The notes below the pieces were generated by a model, which saw nothing but the letters and a program-made list of their open reading frames with translations, had not been told where the DNA came from and ran no database searches. A program made the position numbers and the translations under genes. Source: DASUMP01 sp036277635 (GTDB lineage: Bacteria; Actinomycetota; Acidimicrobiia; IMCC26256; PALSA-610). From it: DNA of 21,002 bases. The stretch lies in NCBI GenBank assembly GCA_036277635.1, contig DASUMP010000065.1, positions 1-21,002 of the forward strand, read 5' to 3'. Shown here in pieces: positions 7,355 to 14,909 of this stretch. The first letter of the stretch is position 1; every line of letters begins with the position of its first letter.

Positions 7355-9868
7355 TCAGCCGGTCGTCGCAGCGCGCGTCGGGAGCGACTGGTCGACCAGC
7401 CGCGCCGTGATCGCCTCGGGGTCGGTCGGGCGCATCAGGTGGAACCCGCACGCGGTGTCGCAGCCGAGGTCGCGGAGGCGTTCCCACTGCCGGGCGTGTT
7501 CCACGCCTTCGGCGCTGATCTCCATCCCGAGCGCGTGACCGAGATCGATGACAGCCGCGGAGATCGCGGTGTCGTCGACGTTCGTGCCGAGTCCCGACAC
7601 GAACGACCGGTCGAGCTTCAAGACGTCGACGTGGTAGCGGCGCAGGTACAGCAGCGACGAGTAGCCGGTGCCGAAGTCGTCGATCGCGAGGCGCACGCCG
7701 AGCGCCTCGAGCGCGGCGAGCTCCTGGCCCGGCGTCTCGGCCTCCTCGATGAGCGTGCTCTCGGTGATCTCGAGGCCGAGCGCGTCGGGAGGCAGGTCGT
7801 GGCGCGCCAACGCCGCGGCGACGACGTCGGGGAGCTCCGGACGCACGAGCTGGCGGGCCGAGAGGTTGACCCACACCGTGCGCAACCCGTGCTCACCGGC
7901 GAGGGCGCGCCACGCGACGGCCTGCCGGCACGCCTCGTCGAGCACCCACTCGCCGATGGGCACGACGAGGCCGGTGTCTTCGGCGACGTCGATGAACTCC
8001 GAGGGTCCGACGACGCCGCGCGTCGGGTGGTGCCATCGCAGCAGCGCCTCGACCCCGACGATGCGTCCGGTGCGCAGGTCGTAGCTCGGCTGGTAGGCGA
8101 GCGCGAGCTCGTCGCGATCGAGCGCCCGGTGGAGGTCTTGTTCGGTCTCGGCGCGGCGCAGCACGCGCAACCGGATCGCTTCGTCGAACACCTCGAGCCG
8201 GTCCCGCCCGCGCGCCTTGGCGTCGTACATCGCGGCGTCGGCGTCGCGGATGATCGTGTCGGGGGTCGCGGCGTCAGCGCTGGTCGTCATCGCGAGGCCG
8301 ATGCTCGCGGTCACGTAGAGCTCGCGTCCGCCGAGCGAGAACGGCGTCCGGATCGCGTCGAGGATCGACTCGGCGACGCCGAGCGCGACGCGTTCGTGGG
8401 TCACGTCTTCGAGCAGGACGACGAACTCGTCGCCGCCGAGGCGCGCGACGGTGTCGGTGTCGCGCACCTGCTCGCGCACCCGTCGGGCCGCGGCGACCAG
8501 CAGCTCGTCGCCGCGACCGTGGCCGAGCGAGTCGTTCACCGTCTTGAACCGGTCGAGGTCGATGAACAGCACGACGGTCTGCAGCCCGGTGCGGTGGCCG
8601 CGCGCGAGGGCGCGCTCGATGCGATCGACGAGCAGCGCGCGGTTCGGCAGACCCGTCAGCGGGTCGTGCAGCGCCTGGTGCGCGAGCTCCGCTTGCGCGG
8701 TGCGTCGCTCGGTGATGTCGCGGAGGTGCACGACGAGCCCGCCGATCGCGGGCTCTTCGAGCGCGTTCGTGGTCCGTGCCTCGACCCACACCCAACGGCC
8801 GTCGCCGTGACGGAACCGCAGCTCGGTCGAGTGCTCCGCAGTCGGCGTCGCCAGCGCGTCGTCGAGGTGCGACCGCCACGCCGCCCGGTCGTCGGGGTGC
8901 ACGAACCCGGGCAGCGATCGGTCGGCGAAGTCGGACTCCGGGCACCCGAGGACGTGTTCGACCGCGGGGCTCACCGACACGAACGTGCCGTCGGGACGAA
9001 CCACGCTCACGACGTCGGACGACGTGCGCACCAGGGCGCGGAACCGTTCCTCGCTCGCCTGGAGCGCTTCGAGCGCCGCGCGCTCCTCGGTGACGTCGCG
9101 CGCGTTCATCACGATCCCGCCGATGGCCGGATCGTGGAGGTGGTTCGTGAGCACGGCGTCGAGGTGGTGGTACGAGCCGTCGCCGCGATGGCGGAACCGG
9201 TAGCGGACCCGGGCGGAGCTCCCGGGGACCGACCGCGCCGCGAGGAACGCGCTGACCAACGTCTCGCGGTCGTCGGGGTGCAGCGACTCGATGTCGACCG
9301 GGCCGTACGCGCGCTCCGGCGAGACGCCGAGCAGCGTCTCGTGCGACGGGCCGACGTACAACGTGTTCCCCTCGCCGTCGATCACCGAGACGAGGTCGAA
9401 TGCGTGCTCGACGAGCCCGCGGAACCGGCGTTCGCTCTCGCGCAGCCGCGCCTCGTCGGCGCGACGCGCGCTGATGTCGCGCAGCTGGCCCACGATGCCG
9501 CGGATGTCGGGATGGTCGAGCTGGTTGGTCGCGACAGTCTCGACGTGGATCCAATGGCCGTCGGCGTGACGGATGCGCATCTCGAACACCTGGGGGACGC
9601 CGGGATGCTCGAGCACCTGCGCGAACTGGTCGAGGAAGTGGCCGACGTCATCGGGATGGATGAAGTCGAGTCCGTCCGCGCCCATGATGTCGTCGGGCGA
9701 GCGTGCGGTCAGCTGCCCGACCGCCGGGCTGATGTAGGTGACCGTGCCGTGCGCGTCGGTGACGACGATGATGTCGCGCGACCGTTGGACGAGCGCGCGG
9801 AAGCCTTCGTCCGTCGACCCGATGGTGGGCGAGTCGGTGGGCGGGTGCGCGTCTGCGGCCGTCGGCAC
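7355..9868 (-). CDS. PAS-PAS-PAS-GGDEF-EAL cyclic-di-GMP signalling protein
   Basis: An 837-residue cytosolic sensor with no transmembrane helix. Three PAS domains occupy about residues 20-136, 145-265 and 272-392; each begins with a (D/E)xxFRxLV-type helix and ends in an LRDIxxRR or ARDVTEER linker. The diguanylate-cyclase domain (about 395-562) has an intact GGDEF (478-482) and an inhibitory RxxD site (R469-D472). The phosphodiesterase domain (about 575-830) has EAL (607-609), Asn668, Glu700, D730-D731 in IDDFGTGYSS, Lys751 and Glu787, so the main metal and catalytic residues are kept. The usual Gln of the final QGF/Y motif is Cys807 (CDTACGFH). Both making and breaking c-di-GMP are possible. 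The start is GTG at 9868. The gene is divergent from the acyl-CoA synthetase. The ligand of the PAS domains cannot be told. Confidence 0.93.
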   Translation of the reverse strand: MPTAADAHPPTDSPTIGSTDEGFRALVQRSRDIIVVTDAHGTVTYISPAVGQLTARSPDDIMGADGLDFIHPDDVGHFLDQFAQVLEHPGVPQVFEMRIRHADGHWIHVETVATNQLDHPDIRGIVGQLRDISARRADEARLRESERRFRGLVEHAFDLVSVIDGEGNTLYVGPSHETLLGVSPERAYGPVDIESLHPDDRETLVSAFLAARSVPGSSARVRYRFRHRGDGSYHHLDAVLTNHLHDPAIGGIVMNARDVTEERAALEALQASEERFRALVRTSSDVVSVVRPDGTFVSVSPAVEHVLGCPESDFADRSLPGFVHPDDRAAWRSHLDDALATPTAEHSTELRFRHGDGRWVWVEARTTNALEEPAIGGLVVHLRDITERRTAQAELAHQALHDPLTGLPNRALLVDRIERALARGHRTGLQTVVLFIDLDRFKTVNDSLGHGRGDELLVAAARRVREQVRDTDTVARLGGDEFVVLLEDVTHERVALGVAESILDAIRTPFSLGGRELYVTASIGLAMTTSADAATPDTIIRDADAAMYDAKARGRDRLEVFDEAIRLRVLRRAETEQDLHRALDRDELALAYQPSYDLRTGRIVGVEALLRWHHPTRGVVGPSEFIDVAEDTGLVVPIGEWVLDEACRQAVAWRALAGEHGLRTVWVNLSARQLVRPELPDVVAAALARHDLPPDALGLEITESTLIEEAETPGQELAALEALGVRLAIDDFGTGYSSLLYLRRYHVDVLKLDRSFVSGLGTNVDDTAISAAVIDLGHALGMEISAEGVEHARQWERLRDLGCDTACGFHLMRPTDPEAITARLVDQSLPTRAATTG

Positions 9869-9958
9869 GTTGTGGGACCCCCAGCTTCTCGGGCTCTCTG
9901 TCGGCCGATCTCGGGTCCGACCTGAGCGACGGCGCCGCTCCCGCCGGACGCGGCTCGG

Positions 9959-9964
9959 TAGGGT
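9959..9964 (+). promoter_or_regulatory. -10 box (TAGGGT) of a likely leaderless promoter
   Basis: TAGGGT ends 8 bases before GTG at 9973, the same geometry as at 2455-2460 and 5276-5281. No ribosome-binding sequence is present between box and start codon. Confidence 0.5.
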
Positions 9965-9972
9965 CTCGCGCC

Positions 9973-11577
9973 GTGCCGCGCCCGCAGACCACCGTGCTCG
10001 CCGCCTTGGCCCACCGGCTCGAGACCGACCCCGACGGGCCGTATCTCGACTTCGGCGGCGACGAGTACTCGGCGAGGCGCATGGCCGACGCCGCCGATCG
10101 CGTCGCCGGTCACCTCGCAGCGTGCGGGGTCGGGCCGGGTGATCGGGTGTCGACGCTGCTCGAGAACTCGCCGGAGCAAGTGGCCACGTTCTTCGCGGCC
10201 CTACGGCTGGGCGCGATCCAGGTGCCGGTGAACACCGCGTACAAGGGCGAGTTCTTGCGCCACCAGCTCGCCGACTCGGGTGCGAAGGTGCTCGTGGTCC
10301 AGGGCGACTTCGTCTCGCGGGTCGTCGACGTCGTCGGCGACGACGCCACCCCCGAGCTCGAACGGGTCGTCGTCGTCGGCGCGCCCGACGCGGTGCTCGA
10401 TGCCCGGCCGGTGAGCGAGTGGGCCGACTGGCTCGCCCGCCCTGCGTCGGCCCCGCCGCCCGCGATCACCGTCGCTCCCGGCGACATCGCCTGCTTCATC
10501 TACACCGCGGGCACGACGGGTCCGTCGAAGGGGTGCATGCTCCCGCACAACTACGTGGTGAGCCTCGCCGACCAGATCGCCCGCGCGTGGGAGCGCACCG
10601 CCGACGACGTCGTGCTCACACCGTTGCCGCTGTTCCACTTCAACGCGATCTCGGTGTGCGTCGTGGGTCCGTTGCTGGTCGGCGGCAGCGCGAGCATCGC
10701 GCGCCGGTTCAGCGTCTCGGGGTTCTGGCCCGAGGTCCGGCGCACGGGCGCGACGATGGTCTCGATGCTCGGGTCGCTCGCGATCCTCGTGGCGAACGCG
10801 CCCGACCATCCCGATCAGCGCGACCACCGCCTCCGGTTGTGCGCGGCGGCACCGATGCCGCCCGACACCGACCGCGCGTGGAACGAACGGTTCGGCTGCC
10901 GCACGTTCAGCGCGGGCTTCGGTCTGACCGAGGCGTCACTGCTGTCGCTGCTTCCGGCCGGCGAGCCCAACAAGGCCGGTGCCGCCGGCCGGCGCAACCT
11001 CGAGGAGTTCGACGTCCGACTGTTCGACGACGCGGGCGACGAGGTCGCGACGGGCGACGTGGGCGAGATCGTGTGCCGTCCGAACGGTCCCAACCTGATG
11101 TTCGCGGGCTACTGGCGCCGTCCCGACGCGACGCTCGAAGCCTTCCGCGACCTGTGGTTCCACACCGGCGACCTCGCGCGCCTCGACGACGACGGGTTCG
11201 TGTACTTCGTCGACCGCAAGAAGGACAGCCTGCGTCGCCGGGGCGAGAACATCTCGAGCTTCGAGATGGAGCGGACGCTGTTCGCCCACCCCGACGTGCA
11301 CGACGTCGCGGTGCACGCAGTGGCGAGCGACGTCGGCGAGGACGACGTGAAGGTGACCGTCGTGCTGCGTGAGTCCGCCGCGCTCACCGAGGAGGACCTG
11401 TGCCGCTGGGTCGCCGAGCGGGTGCCGTTCTTCGCGATCCCGCGCTACATCGAGTTCCGGGACGACCTTCCCCGCAATCCCGTGGGGCGGGTCCTGAAGT
11501 ACGAGCTGCGCGCCGAAGGTGTGACCGCCACCACCTGGGATCGCGACGCCGCCGGCGTCACGTTCGAGCGCCGCTGA
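9973..11577 (+). CDS. AMP-dependent acyl-CoA synthetase (FadD/CaiC-like)
   Basis: A 534-residue adenylate-forming ligase that activates a carboxylic acid with ATP and transfers it to CoA. Family motifs in order are the P-loop YTAGTTGPSKG (177-187), PLFHFNA (219-225), the substrate-pocket region GLTEAS (317-322), FHTGDLARLDDDGFVYFVDRKKD (396-418), the hinge and A8 region RRRGENISSFEME (421-433) and the A10 region LPRNPVGRVLKYEL with the catalytic Lys509. All core residues are present. The overall style resembles crotonobetaine/carnitine-CoA ligase-like and short or branched acid ligases more than long-chain FadD, since there is no N-terminal membrane-associated extension. GTG at 9973 follows a leaderless-type -10 box. 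The gene is alone on its strand apart from the zinc-ribbon gene 67 bases downstream. It could feed the acyl-CoA dehydrogenase pair; this is inferred from proximity only. Confidence 0.93.
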   Translation: MPRPQTTVLAALAHRLETDPDGPYLDFGGDEYSARRMADAADRVAGHLAACGVGPGDRVSTLLENSPEQVATFFAALRLGAIQVPVNTAYKGEFLRHQLADSGAKVLVVQGDFVSRVVDVVGDDATPELERVVVVGAPDAVLDARPVSEWADWLARPASAPPPAITVAPGDIACFIYTAGTTGPSKGCMLPHNYVVSLADQIARAWERTADDVVLTPLPLFHFNAISVCVVGPLLVGGSASIARRFSVSGFWPEVRRTGATMVSMLGSLAILVANAPDHPDQRDHRLRLCAAAPMPPDTDRAWNERFGCRTFSAGFGLTEASLLSLLPAGEPNKAGAAGRRNLEEFDVRLFDDAGDEVATGDVGEIVCRPNGPNLMFAGYWRRPDATLEAFRDLWFHTGDLARLDDDGFVYFVDRKKDSLRRRGENISSFEMERTLFAHPDVHDVAVHAVASDVGEDDVKVTVVLRESAALTEEDLCRWVAERVPFFAIPRYIEFRDDLPRNPVGRVLKYELRAEGVTATTWDRDAAGVTFERR

Positions 11578-11644
11578 GCGCCCGGCGGGCGCCCGATCGG
11601 CGCACCGGCCTCAAGTCCGTCGAGCGTGGGTCGATCCAACCTTC

Positions 11645-12580
11645 GTGCAGACCTGCACCGGGTGTGGGTACCTCGTGCCCGATACCTGGGTCGAGTGCAA
11701 GAAGTGCGGCGCCGCGCTGAGCGCCGCGGCACCCGCGCGCGTCGCCGCGCCCGTCACGGTCCCCGTCGGTGCTCCCGCGGCACCGGCTCCGGCTCCCGCT
11801 CCCGCTCCCGCGTCGCCGTTCGGTGCGCCCGCTCCGGCTCCCGCTCCCGCATCGCCGTTCGGTGGACCCCTCCCGGCTGCGGATCCGGCCGCCGACTGGA
11901 GTGCGCCGGTGCGGTTCCAGCCCGCGACCCCTCGCGGTGTGGCCGATCCGAGCGCGGGCTGGGCATCGCCGAGCCCGTCCCCATCGCGGCAGGTGTCGGC
12001 ACCCGCGCGCTCCCCGGTGGCCATCGTCGGGGTAGTCGTGGTGTTCTGCGTCTTCGCGATCGGTGCGTGGTTCGTGACCGGCGGGATGGGTGGGAACGAC
12101 CCTCGGCCGGCGCAGCTGAGCTTCGCGTTGCCCTACGTCGCGCCGAGCGGCGCGTTCCAGACGATGCTGCCGTGCCGACCGCAGACCGAGCAGCAGACGG
12201 TCGCGATCGCCGCCGGAGTGTCGACGACGGTCGCGTTCGCGGGGTGCCTCGGCGAGGATCCGATCGTGATGGTGGGCGACGCGGCGGTGCCCTCGGGCAC
12301 GCCGGGGTTCGACACCGACACGGCGCTGCGCGGCGCCGCCGACGGCGCCGTCGTGAACAGCGGGGGGACACTCGCGGAGTACCACGAGACCACGCACGAC
12401 GGTCTTCCGGCCGCCGACTTCCGGATCTCCCGTGACGGCGCCACGGTGCGGATGCGCGTCGTCCTCGGCAGCACGGTGTTCGGCGGGACGCGCATCGTCA
12501 TCGCGATGGCGGCCTCGGAAGACGGCGACCCCGAGGGCGACTTCGATCGGTTGGTCGAGGCCCTCAGCGTGACGCCGTAG
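11645..12580 (+). CDS. Zinc-ribbon, Ala/Pro-linker, single-pass membrane protein of unknown function
   Basis: A 311-residue protein with no recognised overall family. The order is an N-terminal zinc-ribbon-like knuckle pair (C4-x2-C7 and C18-x2-C21, in CTGCGY and CKKCG), an Ala/Pro-rich linker (about 28-122) with two copies of a PAPAPASPFG unit, one hydrophobic helix (about 124-146), and an outside domain (about 150-311) with Cys176 and Cys202. The outside part has alternating strand-like segments (VRMRVVLGSTVFGGTRIVIAMAA). Zinc ribbon plus linker plus helix at the inner face is a common layout in actinobacterial membrane proteins that tether an external domain. GTG at 11645 is the first start before CTGCGY; no good ribosome site precedes it. 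The 3' end overlaps that of the convergent methyltransferase gene by 17 bases. Confidence 0.82.
   Translation: MQTCTGCGYLVPDTWVECKKCGAALSAAAPARVAAPVTVPVGAPAAPAPAPAPAPASPFGAPAPAPAPASPFGGPLPAADPAADWSAPVRFQPATPRGVADPSAGWASPSPSPSRQVSAPARSPVAIVGVVVVFCVFAIGAWFVTGGMGGNDPRPAQLSFALPYVAPSGAFQTMLPCRPQTEQQTVAIAAGVSTTVAFAGCLGEDPIVMVGDAAVPSGTPGFDTDTALRGAADGAVVNSGGTLAEYHETTHDGLPAADFRISRDGATVRMRVVLGSTVFGGTRIVIAMAASEDGDPEGDFDRLVEALSVTP
11786..11864 (+). repeat. Intragenic direct repeat coding PAPAPASPFG
   Basis: Copy 1 at 11786-11825 and copy 2 at 11831-11864 differ by one 6-base CCCGCT-type unit and one G/A change near CGTCGCCG/CATCGCCG. The repeat is in frame and probably arose by recent slippage or duplication in the linker. 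Confidence 0.75.
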
Positions 12581-13358
12581 CGGCGGGCTTCTCGACGACC
12601 CAGATCTGCTCGAGCGGCCAGTCGCGCGCGAGCTCGTAGGGAGCGAACTCCGTGAACGTGGTCGTCGCCCCCTTCGGCGCACGCAGCTCGACGAGGTCGA
12701 GCGCGACGAGTCCGTTGGCGGCGAACCGGCGCAGCCACTCTCCGTCGGAGACGGCGAAGTCGATCGTGCCCTCCTCGAAGCACCATCGCCGCCGGTCGAA
12801 CGCGCCGGCGACGAGCTTTCTGCCCTGCCGGTCGCGCTCGGCGTCGTACGTCCAGTAGAGCAGCCGGGTCGTGCAGTTGAACACGAGGCGTCCGCCCGGA
12901 CGCAGCAGACGCGCGACCTCGGGCACGGTGTGCGCGGGGTCGCAGAAGCTCATCGCGCCGTGGTCGCAGAACACGAGGTCGAACGACTCCGACGTGAACG
13001 GCGTCGCCGTCGCCGACGCGAGCACGAGCGGCACTCGCACGCGCGCGCGCTCGACCCGAGCGCGCGCGTGGCGGAGCTGACCAACGGACAGGTCGAGACC
13101 GACGACGCGAGCGCCGGCGAGCGCGAGCCCGACCGCCCACTGCGCCGAGCCACAGCCGAGCTCGAGCACGTCGAGGTCGCGCGTCGGACCGAGGACTCCG
13201 AGCTGCGATTCGGGGATCCCCCACACGCCCCACGCGCACGCCTCCCGCTCGAACTGCTCGGCGTGCTGCGCCTGGTACGCGTCGGCGTCGGCGTCCCAGA
13301 ACGTGCGGTTCGCGCGCTCGGCCTCCCGCGCGTCGCGACCGTCGGTCGTCTCGGTCAC
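12564..13358 (-). CDS. Class I SAM-dependent methyltransferase
   Basis: A 264-residue cytosolic methyltransferase of the Methyltransf_11/25 type. Motif I is VLELGCGSAQW (64-74), the acidic end of strand 2 is GLDLS with Asp89, and motif post-I to IV is SFDLVFCDHGAMSFCDP (125-141), followed by LLRPGGRLVFNC (151-162). The N-terminal lid RTFWDADADAYQAQHAEQF is typical of small-molecule methyltransferases. The Cys-containing C-terminal half is probably the substrate cap. Start GTG at 13358 lies 10 bases after the amidohydrolase stop at 13369, so the two form one minus-strand unit. No strong ribosome site is visible, and translation may depend on coupling. Its own stop lies inside the end of the convergent gene. 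Substrate unknown. Confidence 0.9.
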   Translation of the reverse strand: MTETTDGRDAREAERANRTFWDADADAYQAQHAEQFEREACAWGVWGIPESQLGVLGPTRDLDVLELGCGSAQWAVGLALAGARVVGLDLSVGQLRHARARVERARVRVPLVLASATATPFTSESFDLVFCDHGAMSFCDPAHTVPEVARLLRPGGRLVFNCTTRLLYWTYDAERDRQGRKLVAGAFDRRRWCFEEGTIDFAVSDGEWLRRFAANGLVALDLVELRAPKGATTTFTEFAPYELARDWPLEQIWVVEKPAATASR

Positions 13359-13368
13359 GCGGCGGCCG

Positions 13369-14646
13369 TCACGCGGTCGGGGTCAGCTGCGAGATGCTCA
13401 CGCGCCCAGCGTGCTCACGGCGGCGACCCTTGCTCACGACGGACACGTCGTGCCCCTCGGCCTCGGCGCGCAGCGCACCGACCGTGCACCGTTCGCGCGG
13501 TCGCGTCGTGAACGGATCGAACCGGAAGAACCGCATCGCGTTCTCGTGCGTGATCGCGTCGATCTCCGCGTCGGTGAGGTCGGTGGCCGCGAACGTGCGC
13601 TCCAGGCGTTCGGGTGCGTCGGGCCAGATCGCGTCGCTGTGCGGGTAGTCGGTCTCGACGCAGATCCGGTCGACGCCGATCTCACGCGCGTGGCGCGCGC
13701 CGAAGTCGTCTTCGATGAAGCACAACACGACCCGCTCGAGGAACACCTCGCTCGGCAGCCGGTCGCCGAAGTCGGCACCCGTCCACTCCTTGTGCGTGGT
13801 GTACGTGTGGTCGAGCCGTTCGAGGAAGTACGGGATCCACCCGATGCCGCCCTCCGACAGCGCGATCGTGAGGTCGGGGAACTCGCGGAACACCGGCGAG
13901 AACACGAGGTCGGCCGCGGCCTGCACGATGTTCATCGGCTGCAGCGTGATCATCACGTCGATCGGCGCGTCGGGCGCGGTCACCACGAGCTGCGACGACG
14001 ACCCGATGTGCATGCACACGATCGTCCCCTCGTCGGAGCACGCCTCCCAGACGGGGAACCAGTGGTCGGAGTGGAGACTCGGAAGGCCGAGCGGCACCGG
14101 GTTCTCGGGGAACGTGATCGCGTGGCACCCCTTCGCGGCGACGCGCCGCACCTCGTCGGCGAGCGTCGCCGGGTCCCAGATCGGTGGCACCGCGAGCGGG
14201 ATGAACCGGTCGGGCGCGTGCGCGCACCACGCGTCGATGTGCCAGTCGTTGTACGCGCGGTTCAGCGCGAGCGCGACGTCCTTGTCGTCGACCGCCGCGA
14301 ACAGCCGCCCCGCGAAGCCGGGCAGCGACGGGAAGTTGAGCGACCCGAGCACGCCGTTGGCCGACATGTCGAGCACCCGCTGCGCGACGTCGTAGGTGCC
14401 CGGGCGCAGCTCGGCGAACGACGTGGGGTCGATGCCGTACTCGTCGCGGGGCCTGCCCGCGACCGCGTTCAAGCCGACGTTGGGGATGTGGAACCCGAGG
14501 AACTCCCACTGGTCGGTGCCGTCGTCGCGGCGCACGATCCGAGGGGCGATGTCGGCGTACCGGGCCGGGAGCCGGCCCTCGAACAGGTCGGGCGGCTCGA
14601 CCACGTGGTCGTCCACCGACACGAGGATCATGTCGTCGAGGCGCAC
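13369..14646 (-). CDS. Amidohydrolase family 2 protein, paralogue of the 4012-5235 gene, with extra C-terminal tail
   Basis: A 425-residue ACMSD-like TIM-barrel metalloenzyme. Putative metal ligands are D12-D-H14 in VSVDDHVVEP, His213 in VCMHIGSSSQ and Asp332 in ETDYPHSD, with His335 nearby. SEGGIGWIPYFLERLD (264-279), RPGTYDVAQRVLDM and AYNDWHIDAW align with the first amidohydrolase of the window. The frame extends open to 14895, but GTG at 14646 is chosen: it has GAGGAG (14653-14658) at 6-base spacing, and the upstream extension is Pro/Arg/Gly-rich without family similarity. After about residue 380 the protein carries a 45-residue basic tail (from TRPRERC to the end) not seen in the paralogue. 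It is followed by the methyltransferase gene. Substrate unknown; hydrolase versus decarboxylase cannot be decided. Confidence 0.88.
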   Translation of the reverse strand: MRLDDMILVSVDDHVVEPPDLFEGRLPARYADIAPRIVRRDDGTDQWEFLGFHIPNVGLNAVAGRPRDEYGIDPTSFAELRPGTYDVAQRVLDMSANGVLGSLNFPSLPGFAGRLFAAVDDKDVALALNRAYNDWHIDAWCAHAPDRFIPLAVPPIWDPATLADEVRRVAAKGCHAITFPENPVPLGLPSLHSDHWFPVWEACSDEGTIVCMHIGSSSQLVVTAPDAPIDVMITLQPMNIVQAAADLVFSPVFREFPDLTIALSEGGIGWIPYFLERLDHTYTTHKEWTGADFGDRLPSEVFLERVVLCFIEDDFGARHAREIGVDRICVETDYPHSDAIWPDAPERLERTFAATDLTDAEIDAITHENAMRFFRFDPFTTRPRERCTVGALRAEAEGHDVSVVSKGRRREHAGRVSISQLTPTA

Positions 14647-14683
14647 GGCGGTCTCCTCACGAGGCGTGGTCCCGGGGGCGGTC

Positions 14684-14728
14684 CGGGCCCCGGAGGGCCG
14701 AGCATACGGCCGCCTCCCCGGGCCGGCT
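14684..14728. repeat. GC-rich imperfect inverted repeat in the divergent intergenic region
   Basis: The core is GGCCG (14696-14700), AGCATA, CGGCC (14707-14711). It extends outward, with bulges, through GGAGG against CCTCC and GGCCCC against GGGGCC-like tracts. Its loop is the reverse complement of TATGCT, a possible -10 box for the minus-strand amidohydrolase (about 54-base leader). It may be an operator or simply GC-rich sequence. The rest of this 263-base gap holds the promoter of the LPxTG gene. Confidence 0.35.
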
Positions 14729-14796
14729 GCGGGGCGCCGGGCCCGGGCCGTGACCCCGGACCGGGCGAGTTGGTGGACGCGCGCTCCGTGGTCGGT

Positions 14797-14802
14797 TACA
14801 TT
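14797..14802 (+). promoter_or_regulatory. -10 box candidate (TACATT) for the LPxTG protein gene
   Basis: TACATT in an otherwise GC-rich intergenic region fits TANNNT. It would give a leader of about 100 bases before ATG 14910, which has a strong ribosome site (GAGGGGGAG, 14896-14904). No -35 box is evident. Confidence 0.4.
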
Positions 14803-14909
14803 CCCCTCGGGCGGGCGATTCGACGGGGGGCCTTCGGCACCGGGCGCAGCAGTGCGCGGCGGTGTCTCCTTCCTCGGATCCCCAGATGGAACCACGAGGG
14901 GGAGACGAG

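Noticed and set aside
14730..14770. GGCCCGGGCC and nearby short palindromes as protein-binding sites
   Set aside because: Such self-complementary strings arise easily in sequence of this composition, and no match elsewhere in a promoter was seen.
14647..14895. N-terminal extension of the second amidohydrolase up to 14895
   Set aside because: The extension is Pro/Arg-rich, crosses the divergent promoter region, and GTG at 14646 has a good ribosome-binding sequence.
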